DNA of 64,000 nucleotides. Source: Qipengyuania qiaonensis (GTDB taxonomy: Bacteria > Pseudomonadota > Alphaproteobacteria > Sphingomonadales > Sphingomonadaceae). Within the stretch, counting starts at the first letter, position 1. The number at the start of each line of letters is the position of its first letter. The notes under the pieces are model-generated. The model did not search any database, was not told the DNA's origin, and was given only the letters and a program-made list of their open reading frames with translations. The DNA lies in assembly GCF_019711515.1 (NCBI RefSeq), contig NZ_JAIGNO010000003.1:310001-374000 (forward strand). The letters run 5' to 3'. Of the stretch, positions 24,762-33,591 are shown one piece after another. A program made the translations under genes and the position numbers.

Positions 24762-25292
24762 ATGACACCCGACGATCTCAAGGCGCTGATCCGGACGATC
24801 CCGGATTTCCCCAAAGCGGGCATACAGTTCCGTGACATCACCACCCTGCTCGGCCACGGTCCCGGCTTCGCGGCCTCCGTCCGATGGCTGGCGGGCGAGG
24901 TGGAGGGTGTAGAGGCCATCGCCGGCATGGAGGCACGGGGCTTTATCTTCGGAGCTGCGGTCGCGGCCCGTCTCGGTCTGCCGTTCCTGCCGATCCGCAA
25001 GCCGGGTAAACTGCCCTGCGAAGTGATCGGAGTGGATTACGAACTCGAATATGGCGTCGATCGGCTGGAAATGGACCCGACCGCAATCGCGCGGGGGCAG
25101 AACGTGGCAATCGTCGATGATCTTCTCGCCACCGGTGGGACCGCGCTCGCAGCCACCGAACTTCTGCGAAAGGCGGGTGCGGCAGTGGGGCGGGCGGCCT
25201 TCGTGATCGATCTCCCGGATTTGGGTGGGAGCGCCAGACTAGCTGCTCAATCGGTCGATGTGCGGACGTTGATGGACTTCGACGGCGACTGA
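24762..25292 (+). CDS. apt: Adenine phosphoribosyltransferase
   Basis: A 176-residue purine salvage enzyme making AMP from adenine and PRPP. The PRPP-binding motif VAIVDDLLATGGTALAA is clear (about residues 119-135), with MEARGFIFGAAVA upstream and the family opening IRTIPDFPKAGIQFRDITTLL. The ATG at 24762 has GGGAGAAGG upstream. Length is typical. Confidence 0.97.
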   Translation: MTPDDLKALIRTIPDFPKAGIQFRDITTLLGHGPGFAASVRWLAGEVEGVEAIAGMEARGFIFGAAVAARLGLPFLPIRKPGKLPCEVIGVDYELEYGVDRLEMDPTAIARGQNVAIVDDLLATGGTALAATELLRKAGAAVGRAAFVIDLPDLGGSARLAAQSVDVRTLMDFDGD

Positions 25293-25395
25293 TCTTTCCG
25301 AAAGCGCTGGAGATATCGGCGGTGTCGGGCATTGATTGGATTAGTGCCCAAGGGGGTGTACTGACCCGCGACCAATCGCTTAGTCAGAGAGGGGC

Positions 25396-27249
25396 ATGGA
25401 ACAGTCACTAGTTATCGCAATGGTTGGCATGCTGGGCATAGGCGCCCAGTGGCTGGCCTGGCGCACGGGGTGGCCCGCGATTGTCCTGATGCTGGCGGCT
25501 GGCTTTCTCGCCGGACCTATTCTCGGCTTGTTCGATCCCGAACACGCGTTCGGCGACCTGCTCGAACCGATGATCGCAATCGGTGTTGCCCTGATCCTGT
25601 TCGAAGGCGGTTTGAGCCTCGACTTCCGCGAATTGCGTCACGCCGGGGAGGGCGTGTGGCGCCTCGTTCTGCTCGGTGGGCCGATCGCTTGGGTGCTGGG
25701 TGCCTTTGCCGCCCACTCGATCGGCGGCCTTGAATGGCCCGTGGCCATCCTTTTCGCCGGCATTCTCGTGGTAACGGGGCCAACGGTCGTGATGCCACTA
25801 TTGCGGCAATCCTCGATCAAGGCGCGCCCCGCAGCGATCCTTAAATGGGAAGCCATCGTCAACGATCCGATCGGGGCATTGTTCGCAGTCGTCGCCTACG
25901 AGTATTTCCGTGCAGTGGCGCAATCGCCCGGATCGAGCCTGTTCGAAGTCGTCCCGCCGCTTATCTTCGCGGCCATTCTTGCCGGTCTGATCGGCTATGT
26001 TGCAGCGGCTGCCGTAGCTTGGGCGTTCCCGCGTGGAACGGTGCCCGAATTCCTCAAGGTGCCGGTCCTGCTCACCGCTGTGATCGTCGTGTTTGTTCTG
26101 TCCAACCAGATCGAGCACGAAGCCGGACTGGTCGCAGTGACCGTCATGGGCGTGGCGCTTGCGAACATGAATGTCTCTTCTCTGCGTAGCATCCATCCTT
26201 TCAAGCAGAACATCGCCGTGATTTTGATCTCGGGCATATTCATCCTGTTGTCTTCCAGCCTGAAATTCGAAGAGCTTGCCTATCTCAACTGGAACTTCGC
26301 GCTGTTCCTGCTTGCGCTGCTGTTCTTGGTCCGGCCTGGCACGATATTGCTCAGCCTGCTCGGTAGTTCGGTGCCATGGAACGAGCGGCTGTTCCTGTCA
26401 TGGATCGCCCCGCGAGGTATCGTCCTCGTGGCTATCTCGGGCCTGTTCGCGCTGCGGCTCGAGGAAATCGGTTATGACGGCACGGCACTGATCGGCCTCA
26501 GCTTCGCCGTGGTGGTCGCAACCATAGTCGCGCATGGCTTTACCATCGATCTCGTGGCCCGCCTGCTCAAACTCAAAGGAAGCAGCCGCCCCGGCATCCT
26601 GATCGTCGGCAGTACACCGTGGACTATCTCGCTTGCCATGATGATGAAGGAGCTCAAGACGCCGGTCATGGTCGTCGATGCCAGTTGGCAGCGGCTTGCG
26701 CTGGCGCGACAGAAGGGCTTGCCTTTCTACCATGGCGAGATCCTCAACGAGGCGACCGAACACAATCTTGACCTTGCGCCCTATGCGGTCCTCGTGGCGG
26801 CAACCGAGAACGAAGCCTATAACGCGCTTGTGTGTAACGAGTTTGCTTACGAAATCGGGCGCGACACGGTCTTTCAGCTCGGCAATGCGGTCGACGAGGA
26901 CGACAAGCATGCGCTCCCCAGCAGCATCCGTGGCCGTGCCCTGTTCGAGAGCGGTTTCGGCGTGGAGGATGTCAACGAACGGCTCGCGCGCGGCTGGGTG
27001 TTCCGCAAGACCAAGCTGTCGGAAGAGTTCGATTTCGACGCGGCCCGGGAGCGCCTGTCCGATGCGGCATCGATGCTCCTGTTGGTGCGCGACAACGGGA
27101 CGATTCGTTTCTTCACACATGCGGCAAAGCCGGAACCGCGGGCGGGGGATGTTATCGTAAGCTTCGCGCCGCCGCAGGAACGCAGCGCACAGGATGCTGC
27201 CGCCAAACGAGATCGCAAACGAAACAAGACCGCCGACCAGGGGGCATGA
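25396..27249 (+). CDS. Cation:proton antiporter (CPA family) with C-terminal RCK/TrkA-N-like domain
   Basis: 617 residues: about twelve transmembrane helices (residues 5-390) of the sodium/proton exchanger fold, then a nucleotide-binding regulatory domain (about 395-510; opening GILIVGSTPWTISLAMMM). Motifs include GPTVVMPLL and WEAIVNDPIGALFAV, which holds the ion-binding acidic pair region. It probably exchanges Na+ or K+ for H+. The lipoprotein gene follows 1 bp after its stop, so the two are likely co-transcribed. Confidence 0.92.
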   Translation: MEQSLVIAMVGMLGIGAQWLAWRTGWPAIVLMLAAGFLAGPILGLFDPEHAFGDLLEPMIAIGVALILFEGGLSLDFRELRHAGEGVWRLVLLGGPIAWVLGAFAAHSIGGLEWPVAILFAGILVVTGPTVVMPLLRQSSIKARPAAILKWEAIVNDPIGALFAVVAYEYFRAVAQSPGSSLFEVVPPLIFAAILAGLIGYVAAAAVAWAFPRGTVPEFLKVPVLLTAVIVVFVLSNQIEHEAGLVAVTVMGVALANMNVSSLRSIHPFKQNIAVILISGIFILLSSSLKFEELAYLNWNFALFLLALLFLVRPGTILLSLLGSSVPWNERLFLSWIAPRGIVLVAISGLFALRLEEIGYDGTALIGLSFAVVVATIVAHGFTIDLVARLLKLKGSSRPGILIVGSTPWTISLAMMMKELKTPVMVVDASWQRLALARQKGLPFYHGEILNEATEHNLDLAPYAVLVAATENEAYNALVCNEFAYEIGRDTVFQLGNAVDEDDKHALPSSIRGRALFESGFGVEDVNERLARGWVFRKTKLSEEFDFDAARERLSDAASMLLLVRDNGTIRFFTHAAKPEPRAGDVIVSFAPPQERSAQDAAAKRDRKRNKTADQGA

Positions 27250-27250
27250 A

Positions 27251-27868
27251 ATGAACAACCCGATCCGTACCTCGCTCGCCATTGTCGCATTGTCACTTGC
27301 CTCGGGTGCATGTGAAGATCGACGCAGCTCATCTTCATCGCAGGATGATGTCGCGGTGGAGAAGCGGTCGATCTTCCGCCCCGAGTTCCAGGTAGAGCCG
27401 ATTGAGGAGCTGCGCCCATCCGGTTCGCTCGAAACGCGAATTCTCTTTCCCGAAGGCGCCGAACTGACAGAGGACGCGCGTGCCGAACTCGCTACCGTGC
27501 TGGCTTCTCCGCAAATTGCCGCGGGCTATACGATTGTCCTGCGCGGACACAGCGACAGTGGCGGGAACGACGAAGTCAATATGCGCGTCTCGTTGGCGCG
27601 GGCGGAAGCGGTGCGCGACTGGCTGGTGGAGAACGGCGTTGCGCCAGACCGCATTTCGGTGATTGCGTTCGGCGAGCAAAATCCGGCTTCGCCCAACGCC
27701 CTGCCGGACGGTTCCCCCGATGAGGATGGCAGGGCTGTAAATCGCCGGGTCGAGATCGAAGTTCGCAGCTTCGATCAGGCCGCGCGGGACAGCAGGCCGA
27801 CTTTGGCTGAGAGCTTGGCTACTACGAGGCAGGAGGAAGAAACTGAAGATAACGCGCAAACGCAATAG
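27251..27868 (+). CDS. OmpA-family (peptidoglycan-binding) outer membrane lipoprotein
   Basis: 205 residues. The N-terminus is a signal sequence ending in LASGAC, a slightly unusual lipobox with Ser at -3. The C-terminal OmpA domain (about 60-175) holds GHSDSGGNDEVNMRVSLARAEAVRDWL and NRRVEIEV, which bind diaminopimelate of peptidoglycan. It probably tethers the outer membrane to the wall. ATG at 27251, 1 bp after the antiporter stop. Confidence 0.88.
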   Translation: MNNPIRTSLAIVALSLASGACEDRRSSSSSQDDVAVEKRSIFRPEFQVEPIEELRPSGSLETRILFPEGAELTEDARAELATVLASPQIAAGYTIVLRGHSDSGGNDEVNMRVSLARAEAVRDWLVENGVAPDRISVIAFGEQNPASPNALPDGSPDEDGRAVNRRVEIEVRSFDQAARDSRPTLAESLATTRQEEETEDNAQTQ

Positions 27869-27914
27869 CGTGTTGACGGCGGCGCAGCTTCGGTGGCATT
27901 GGCGCTCCACCCGG

Positions 27915-27988
27915 GCGGGTATAGCATAGTGGTAATGCTCCAGCCTTCCAAGCTGGCTAGAGGGGTTCGATTCCCCTTACCCGCTCCA
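27915..27988 (+). tRNA. tRNA-Gly (anticodon TCC)
   Basis: Cloverleaf: acceptor GCGGGTA pairs with TACCCGC, the anticodon stem CCAGC/GCTGG encloses loop CTTCCAA (anticodon TCC), and the T-arm is GGGGTTCGATTCCCC. The discriminator T and an encoded CCA follow. Confidence 0.96.
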
Positions 27989-28066
27989 TTCTCTCCAGTT
28001 AAAATTGGGCGCACTTCCGTGGGAGGACGACCTAATCCTGTGTCGGAAAGTCGACGCACGTCCAAG

Positions 28067-28103
28067 GCCGGATGCACGGCATCGTAGATGCCATGCACCC
28101 GGC
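28067..28103. repeat. Inverted repeat / long hairpin
   Basis: Two 17-base arms (28067-28083 and 28087-28103) around a 3-base centre. Two mismatched positions on the plus strand become G-U pairs in minus-strand RNA, so the hairpin is best in the direction of panC transcription. It lies between tRNA-Gly and panC and could end panC transcripts or be a dispersed repeat. Confidence 0.5.
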
Positions 28104-28214
28104 CCGTGCGAACCCGAAGGGCAGGCGCTGCGTGGCACCGTTCTCAACGGATCTCCGCGATAGCGAGGATTGCGATTCGGTTACAGTCCTCCAAATGGTG
28201 GACCGTGAGCCATT

Positions 28215-29063
28215 TCAGATGATCGGCATATTATCGATCAGGCGCGTTCCGCCGATCCTGGCGGCCACGAACAGGCGATTTACTGCGGCTGCGTTGTTAG
28301 CGGGCGCGAGATCGGCACCGTTGCGTATCTCCGCATAGTCTACCGAATCGAAACCGGCATTTATCAGGCGGCTGCGCAGATCTCTGGTAGCCGAACTCGC
28401 GGCCTGACCTTCGGCAACTCGTCGGATCGCCTCGCGCATTTCGCGGGGGAGCGCAGCGGCTGCATTGCGATTCTCGGGCGAAAGATAGGCGTTGCGACTG
28501 CTCATCGCGAGGCCGTCGGGCTCGCGCACTATGGGTACGCCATGGATCGAATCGACGTGGGGTTCGGTCAGGTCGAGATCTTCCGCCATGCGACGGATTA
28601 CGACCAGTTGCTGCCAATCCTTCTCGCCGAAGAACGCCATATCGGGTCTGACCTGATTGAAGAGCTTGCAAACGACCGTCGCCACCCCGTCAAAATGGCC
28701 AGGGCGATCGCTACCGCAAAGTCCTTCGCTGATCCCGGCGACGGAGACGTTGGTTGCATAGCCGGTTGGATAAACTTCGTCGGGGGAGGGCGCCCATAGT
28801 AGAGCAACACCCTCGTCTTCGAGCAGAGTCGCATCGCGCTGCAGTTGCCTGGGGTAGGCATCCAGATCCTCATTCGCGCCGAACTGCCGCGGGTTGACGA
28901 AGATCGACACGGCAACGTGGGCCGCGGCATTGCGCGCTTCGCGGACAAGCTTGAGATGTCCATCGTGCAAGGCACCCATGGTCGGAACCAGGGCGAGCTT
29001 CCCGGTGGTCTGCAACGCGCGGGTGGCAGGGCGGAGTTCAGCGAGATGGGTGATGGTTTGCAA
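28215..29063 (-). CDS. panC: Pantothenate synthetase
   Basis: A 282-residue enzyme joining pantoate and beta-alanine with ATP in coenzyme A synthesis. Family signatures are VPTMGALHDGHLKLV (residues 26-40), VSIFVNPRQFGANEDLDAYPR, FGEKDWQQL and SSRNAYL. The start is a TTG at 29063 with GGGAG nearby; no ATG would give the conserved N-terminus. Length is normal. Confidence 0.96.
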   Translation of the reverse strand: MQTITHLAELRPATRALQTTGKLALVPTMGALHDGHLKLVREARNAAAHVAVSIFVNPRQFGANEDLDAYPRQLQRDATLLEDEGVALLWAPSPDEVYPTGYATNVSVAGISEGLCGSDRPGHFDGVATVVCKLFNQVRPDMAFFGEKDWQQLVVIRRMAEDLDLTEPHVDSIHGVPIVREPDGLAMSSRNAYLSPENRNAAAALPREMREAIRRVAEGQAASSATRDLRSRLINAGFDSVDYAEIRNGADLAPANNAAAVNRLFVAARIGGTRLIDNMPII

Positions 29064-29086
29064 CGATCCAACTCCCGGAAACGGTT

Positions 29087-29119
29087 AGGGGCGGAGCGAC
29101 CTGTGCCGCCCCGCCCCTT
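29087..29119 (-). terminator. Terminator for the CsgG-like gene
   Basis: The GC-rich hairpin AGGGGCG (29087-29093) pairs with CGCCCCT (29112-29118), with an alternative inner pairing. It lies between the CsgG-like stop (29140) and the panC start (29063), in minus orientation. Confidence 0.5.
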
Positions 29120-29139
29120 GTGTTGCAAGCTGGCGTTTC

Positions 29140-29913
29140 TCAGCGCGCCTCCGGGGCTGCAGCCGCGGCGTCCAGCGGAAGCCCGCCGAGCTGAGACACC
29201 ATATCGGTGTAGGCATTCAGATATGCGAGCACGAGAATCTGGCCGATAGCCGTATTCTCGTAGCTACCGAAGCCCCCCGCAGCGCCTCCGCCTCCGCCGA
29301 ACAGGCCGCCGCCGGCAGCCCAGCCGAGGTCCTTCTTCTGGAAGTAGCCCTCGACAAGCGCTTCTTCGACCGTCGTTCGGGCATTGACGAGCGAGAGGAC
29401 CACGTTTGCCTCACCCTTCTTCACCCGGATACCGCCGGCAAGTGCACCGGCAGTACGACCGAACAGGCCGCCGACAACGCCGCCGAGGGCGCCGCCACCG
29501 CCGCCCGAATTGCTGTTCGCGCTAACGATGTCGGGTTGGAGAAAATAGTCGGCGGTCACAACCTGGCCCAGCCCGACATTCTGCCCGTCCTGCAGCTCGC
29601 CCTGCTCCTGCAAGGCGCGTTCCATTGCTCTGCTCTGCATCGCTCGTCCGCGGCTGACCATGGTAAAGCAACCCGAACGCTGGACGAAGACGCGGATGAT
29701 CTGTTCGGGACTGCCCAGATTCAGTTCGCGCCACCATTTGTCGTCGGGTTCGACCACTGCGATCGTGCCGAGATTGCGGTTGCAGCGCGGAATTTCCATG
29801 GTTCCACGCTCCTGTGCCTTGCGGCCAGAAGATGTGCCTTGGGCGAAAACCGGTTCGGCAACCATGCCCGTCATCGAAAATACGGCCAATGCCGCGAAAA
29901 GCGCCTTCTTCAT
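29140..29913 (-). CDS. CsgG/HfaB-family exported protein
   Basis: 257 residues with a clear signal peptide (cleavage expected after AEPVFA, residue 24) and no lipobox cysteine, unlike CsgG itself. The domain shows the CsgG pattern: IAVVEPDDKWWRELNLGSPEQIIRVFVQRSGCFTMVSRGRAMQ, then QVVTADYFLQPDIV and a Gly-rich loop, then KKGEANVVLSLVNARTTVEEALVEGYFQKKDLGW. Relatives form outer membrane secretion pores or act in holdfast and envelope assembly; the specific role is unknown. It is divergent from mipZ across 229 bp. Confidence 0.82.
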   Translation of the reverse strand: MKKALFAALAVFSMTGMVAEPVFAQGTSSGRKAQERGTMEIPRCNRNLGTIAVVEPDDKWWRELNLGSPEQIIRVFVQRSGCFTMVSRGRAMQSRAMERALQEQGELQDGQNVGLGQVVTADYFLQPDIVSANSNSGGGGGALGGVVGGLFGRTAGALAGGIRVKKGEANVVLSLVNARTTVEEALVEGYFQKKDLGWAAGGGLFGGGGGAAGGFGSYENTAIGQILVLAYLNAYTDMVSQLGGLPLDAAAAAPEAR

Positions 29914-30142
29914 ATTCTGGGTTCCCCCCTTTGGAAAAACAGTTCGCGGCCGCCGACTTATTGCCGATCCTCGCCGGTCGAATGCGACCCAGTTAGGAGG
30001 GAGAATACCAAATGATGGAGTATGTGCTAGTATGGAACCGTCATTGTGGGAAAAATCATACTGCTCCGTGAGACCGCGCGTTGCCGCCGGGCGACGGGTT
30101 GGATAGGGACCTTGCCGACATGATTTCTCCGGCCAGATCCTG

Positions 30143-30952
30143 ATGGTTTCGCAGCCCCACCGCATTGTCTTCGCCAACGAAAAGGGCGGGACGGGCAAAT
30201 CGACGACGGCGGTCCACATCGCCGTCGCGCTGGCTTTTCGCGGCGCCGATGTCGTCGCTTTCGATCTCGACCATCGCCAGCGCACCATGTTTCGCTATTT
30301 CGAGAACCGGGCGGAAACCATGAGTCGTCGTGGTATCGATTTGCCCACTGCGCGCTGCCATGTCGTCGAAGACATGGATGAAGACGGGATGGAAGGCTTG
30401 ATCGAAGAAAAGGCTGCCGAGGCAGATTTCGTGGTCGTGGACACGCCGGGGCGTGACGATCCCCTCGCGCGCCACTCCGCGACGACGGCAGATACGCTCG
30501 TCACGCCAATGAACGATAGTTTCGTCGACTTCGACCTCATCGGTCAGGTCGAAGGCGAGAGTTTCAAGGTCAAGAAGTTGTCCTTCTACGCCGAGCTTAT
30601 CTGGGAAGCGCGCCTGAAGCGCAGCCGGACATCGATCGAACAGCAGCGCGCGCAGATGGATTGGGTAGTCGTGCGAAACCGCACGGGCTATACGGAAGCG
30701 CGTAACATGGCTCGTATTGAACAGGCCTTGGCCGAGATGTCCAAGCGCGTCGGTTTCCGCGTGGCCAAGGGGTTGTCCGAACGCGTGATCTATCGCGAAC
30801 TCTTCCCTTCGGGCCTGACGCTGCTCGATAAGGGACAACTGGGCGATCTTGGGACCAGCCATCTGGTCGCGCGGCAGGAACTACGTGGTCTTGTCGCCAG
30901 CTTCCGCCTGCCCCGCGACAATTTCGAGCAGATCGACGGGGCTGCGACGTGA
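30143..30952 (+). CDS. mipZ: Division plane positioning ATPase MipZ (ParA family)
   Basis: A 269-residue ParA-like ATPase. The deviant Walker A reads EKGGTGKST (13-21, K19), with FDLDHRQRTM following and VVDTPGRDD as Walker B. It aligns to alphaproteobacterial MipZ, including FVDFDLIGQVE and the YRELFPSGLTLLD ending. In Caulobacter, MipZ binds ParB near the origin and inhibits FtsZ so that division occurs at mid-cell. The next gene starts with GTG inside its stop (GTGA). Confidence 0.93.
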   Translation: MVSQPHRIVFANEKGGTGKSTTAVHIAVALAFRGADVVAFDLDHRQRTMFRYFENRAETMSRRGIDLPTARCHVVEDMDEDGMEGLIEEKAAEADFVVVDTPGRDDPLARHSATTADTLVTPMNDSFVDFDLIGQVEGESFKVKKLSFYAELIWEARLKRSRTSIEQQRAQMDWVVVRNRTGYTEARNMARIEQALAEMSKRVGFRVAKGLSERVIYRELFPSGLTLLDKGQLGDLGTSHLVARQELRGLVASFRLPRDNFEQIDGAAT

Positions 30953-31251
30953 TTCGTCTGCTCGCGCTTCTCATACTGATCTCTGTCGCCTGCCGCTGGA
31001 TCTTTGGGAAATGGCCCTGGGAATACCTGCAGTCGAAGCCGACGCGTCAACTGGCCTTGTCGGAAGCGCGCCAGTTGCTTGGGGTCGGACCAGAGGCGGG
31101 CAGACGTGAAATACGCGAGGCGCATCGTCGCATGACTGCCATGATTCATCCCGATAGGGGCGGGACGAACGCGGCAATGCAGGAACTCAACGCGGCCCGC
31201 GACTTACTGCTAGATGACCTACCGCACGAACCACCGGAGCGACCAGAATGA
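30949..31251 (+). CDS. Membrane-anchored J-domain protein (Pam18/TIM14-like layout)
   Basis: 100 residues: an N-terminal transmembrane helix (about 2-20), a short linker and a C-terminal J domain with the HPD motif at 67-69 (MIHPDRGG). It is expected to stimulate DnaK at the inner membrane. This helix-plus-J-domain layout is like mitochondrial Pam18 and alphaproteobacterial relatives. GTG start at 30949 overlaps the mipZ stop; its own stop overlaps the phosphomannomutase ATG, so three genes are coupled. Confidence 0.88.
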   Translation: MIRLLALLILISVACRWIFGKWPWEYLQSKPTRQLALSEARQLLGVGPEAGRREIREAHRRMTAMIHPDRGGTNAAMQELNAARDLLLDDLPHEPPERPE

Positions 31252-32651
31252 GCCATGCCTTTCACCCCACCGTCCTGCGCGAGTACGATATTCGCGGAAT
31301 CATCGGCGAAACCCTCGGGCCGGACGATGCGCGTGCGATCGGCCGCGGTTTCGCTTCCATGCTGGCCGAAGCGGGCGGCAGCAAGGTAGCGGTCGGGTAT
31401 GACGGTCGCGTCAGCTCGCCGCTGCTCGAGCACGCGCTGATAGAAGGGCTGACGGCTTCCGGCATGGACGTCGTCCGGATCGGTATGGGGCCCACGCCGA
31501 TGCTGTACTATGCCGAGGCCTCGGCCGAGGATGTCGATGGCGGGATCCAGATCACCGGGAGCCACAACCCCGCAAATTACAACGGTTTCAAGATGGTATT
31601 CCAAGGGCGTCCGTTCTTTGGCGCGGATATCCAGGAACAGGGGCGCCGCGGTGCCGAGGGAGAATGGGCGGACGGTTCGGGCGAAGTCGAGAAGCGCGAT
31701 GTCCTCGATGCCTACATCGATCGTATGCTCGAGGCGCTGGACGGGATCGACAATACCGCTCTCGCCGATCTCAAGGTTGGCTGGGATGCTGGCAATGGTG
31801 CCGCCGGTCCCGCACTGGAAAAGCTGGCTGCGCGGTTGCCGGGTGAGCATCACCTGCTGTTCACCGAAGTCGACGGCAATTTCCCCAATCATCACCCGGA
31901 TCCCACGGTCGAGGAGAATCTCGAGGATCTGCGCAAGCTCGTCGCCGACAAGGGGCTCGATTTCGGCATAGCCTTCGACGGCGATGGCGACCGCATCGGT
32001 GCCATCGACGGCGAGGGCCGGGTGATCTGGGGCGACCAGTTGCTGATGGTCTATGCCGAGGATCTGCTGACCCGGGCGAAAGGCGCGACCATTATCGCAG
32101 ACGTCAAGGCCAGCCGCGCGCTGTTCGATCATGTCGCTGCACACGGCGGTGAGCCGTTGATGTGGAAGACCGGCCATTCGCTGATCAAGTCCAAAATGAA
32201 GGAAACCGGCTCGCCGCTCGCCGGCGAAATGAGCGGTCATGTCTTCTTCGCCGACGAGTACTACGGCTACGATGATGCACTTTACGCCGGAGTCCGTTTG
32301 ATCGCCGCCGCGGCGCGGCTGGGCCGCTCGGTGACCGAATTGCGCGGCGCAATGCCGCCAATGGTCAACACACCCGAGATGCGCTTCCAGGTCGATGAAA
32401 GCCGCAAGTTCGCTGCCATCGGCGAGATTGCCGAAAGGATCGCAGCCAGCGACGCGGTGGCCGATACCACCGATGGGGTCCGGGTGACGACCGATGACGG
32501 CTGGTGGCTCCTGCGTGCGTCGAACACGCAGGACGTGCTGGTCGCCCGTGCGGAAAGCGAAAGCCAGGAAGGTCTCGATCGGCTGGTCGCGCAGATTGAC
32601 GAGCAGCTCGCGGCATCGGGGCTGGAACGTGGCCCGCAGGCAGGGCACTAA
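31248..32651 (+). CDS. Phosphomannomutase / phosphoglucomutase
   Basis: A 467-residue alpha-D-phosphohexomutase. The phosphoserine is S105 in TGSHNPANYNG, and the metal loop is DGDGD at 244-248. The sugar-binding GEMSGHVFF and the C-terminal phosphate-binding RASNTQ segment are present. It interconverts hexose 6- and 1-phosphates for cell surface polysaccharide and nucleotide sugar synthesis. Length is typical of AlgC/PgmG types. It overlaps the J-domain gene by ATGA. Confidence 0.94.
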   Translation: MSHAFHPTVLREYDIRGIIGETLGPDDARAIGRGFASMLAEAGGSKVAVGYDGRVSSPLLEHALIEGLTASGMDVVRIGMGPTPMLYYAEASAEDVDGGIQITGSHNPANYNGFKMVFQGRPFFGADIQEQGRRGAEGEWADGSGEVEKRDVLDAYIDRMLEALDGIDNTALADLKVGWDAGNGAAGPALEKLAARLPGEHHLLFTEVDGNFPNHHPDPTVEENLEDLRKLVADKGLDFGIAFDGDGDRIGAIDGEGRVIWGDQLLMVYAEDLLTRAKGATIIADVKASRALFDHVAAHGGEPLMWKTGHSLIKSKMKETGSPLAGEMSGHVFFADEYYGYDDALYAGVRLIAAAARLGRSVTELRGAMPPMVNTPEMRFQVDESRKFAAIGEIAERIAASDAVADTTDGVRVTTDDGWWLLRASNTQDVLVARAESESQEGLDRLVAQIDEQLAASGLERGPQAGH

Positions 32652-32682
32652 CTTCGGCTCACCAATACTAAAGGGGGAAAAG

Positions 32683-33528
32683 TTGCGTAGATTTTTCAGA
32701 ACATCGATTGCGGCAGTGGCGCTCGCGATGACGAACCCGGCCGTGGCGCAAGAAGCTGATGAGGCAGGCACAGACGTGGCTGCGCAGAAGAAGATCGACG
32801 ATTTCGCGGCGATGATGACCGGTCTGTTCCAGACCGAGCCGCTCACTGCCGAACAGCAGGCGCGTTTGCCTGCTGCGCAGGAAGTTGTGGGCGCGATGAT
32901 GCCCGATGGCTTCTACGGCAAGATGATGAGCGAGATGATCGACAAGATGTTGAGTCCGATGATGTCGATGTTGGCCGCACCGGAATTCATCCTGGGATCG
33001 CGACTGGATTTGGAACAGGAAACGATCGAAGCTCTGGCGGATGAAGAGCAGGTCGAGATCATGACCATGCTCGATCCGGCTTACGAAAAGCGTTTCGATG
33101 CTACCGTCGGTGTCCTGACAGGCAAGATGGGGGGCATGTTCTCGACCATGGAAGGTCCGATGCGCGAAGGTCTTTCCAAAGCCTATGCGGTGCGGTTCGA
33201 TGACACGCAACTTGCCGATATCTCTGCCTTCTTCGCGACCCCGACGGGCGGCGTATATGCCAGGGAGTCGATGGCCATGTTCGCCGATCCGCAGGTGATG
33301 GAAGCAACCATGCAAGCGCTTCCGGCTGTGCTGAGTGGTCTCGGAGACATGGAATCCGCGATGAAAGAGGCGATGGAATCGCTGCCGACCGAGCGTGGCT
33401 ACGGGGATCTTGATCCTGCCGAGCGGGCCCGGCTGGCCGCCTTGCTGGAGGTGGATGCGGAGAGCCTGCGCGAGATCGTCAAGCCGCCTAAACCGATGGA
33501 TTGGTCTGTCGAAGATCAGGCAATGTAG
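32683..33528 (+). CDS. Exported DUF2059-like protein
   Basis: 281 residues with a signal peptide (cleavage expected after NPAVA, about residue 22). The C-terminal half (PMREGLSKAYAVRFDDTQLADISAFFATPTGGVYARES) resembles DUF2059, which is found in periplasmic proteins. It is methionine-rich in the middle. The start is a TTG at 32683 placed after a strong AAGGGGG ribosome site. It lies 31 bp after the phosphomannomutase gene and may share its transcript. Function unknown. Confidence 0.82.
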   Translation: MRRFFRTSIAAVALAMTNPAVAQEADEAGTDVAAQKKIDDFAAMMTGLFQTEPLTAEQQARLPAAQEVVGAMMPDGFYGKMMSEMIDKMLSPMMSMLAAPEFILGSRLDLEQETIEALADEEQVEIMTMLDPAYEKRFDATVGVLTGKMGGMFSTMEGPMREGLSKAYAVRFDDTQLADISAFFATPTGGVYARESMAMFADPQVMEATMQALPAVLSGLGDMESAMKEAMESLPTERGYGDLDPAERARLAALLEVDAESLREIVKPPKPMDWSVEDQAM

Positions 33529-33591
33529 CGACATCCTTCGACCTGTGCGTCGCGGAGGAACCGAAACGGTTCCTGCATCGCTTCTTTCGTG

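Noticed and set aside
31146-32846. 566-codon antisense frame over phosphomannomutase
   Set aside because: Shadow of a gene with clear catalytic motifs on the plus strand.
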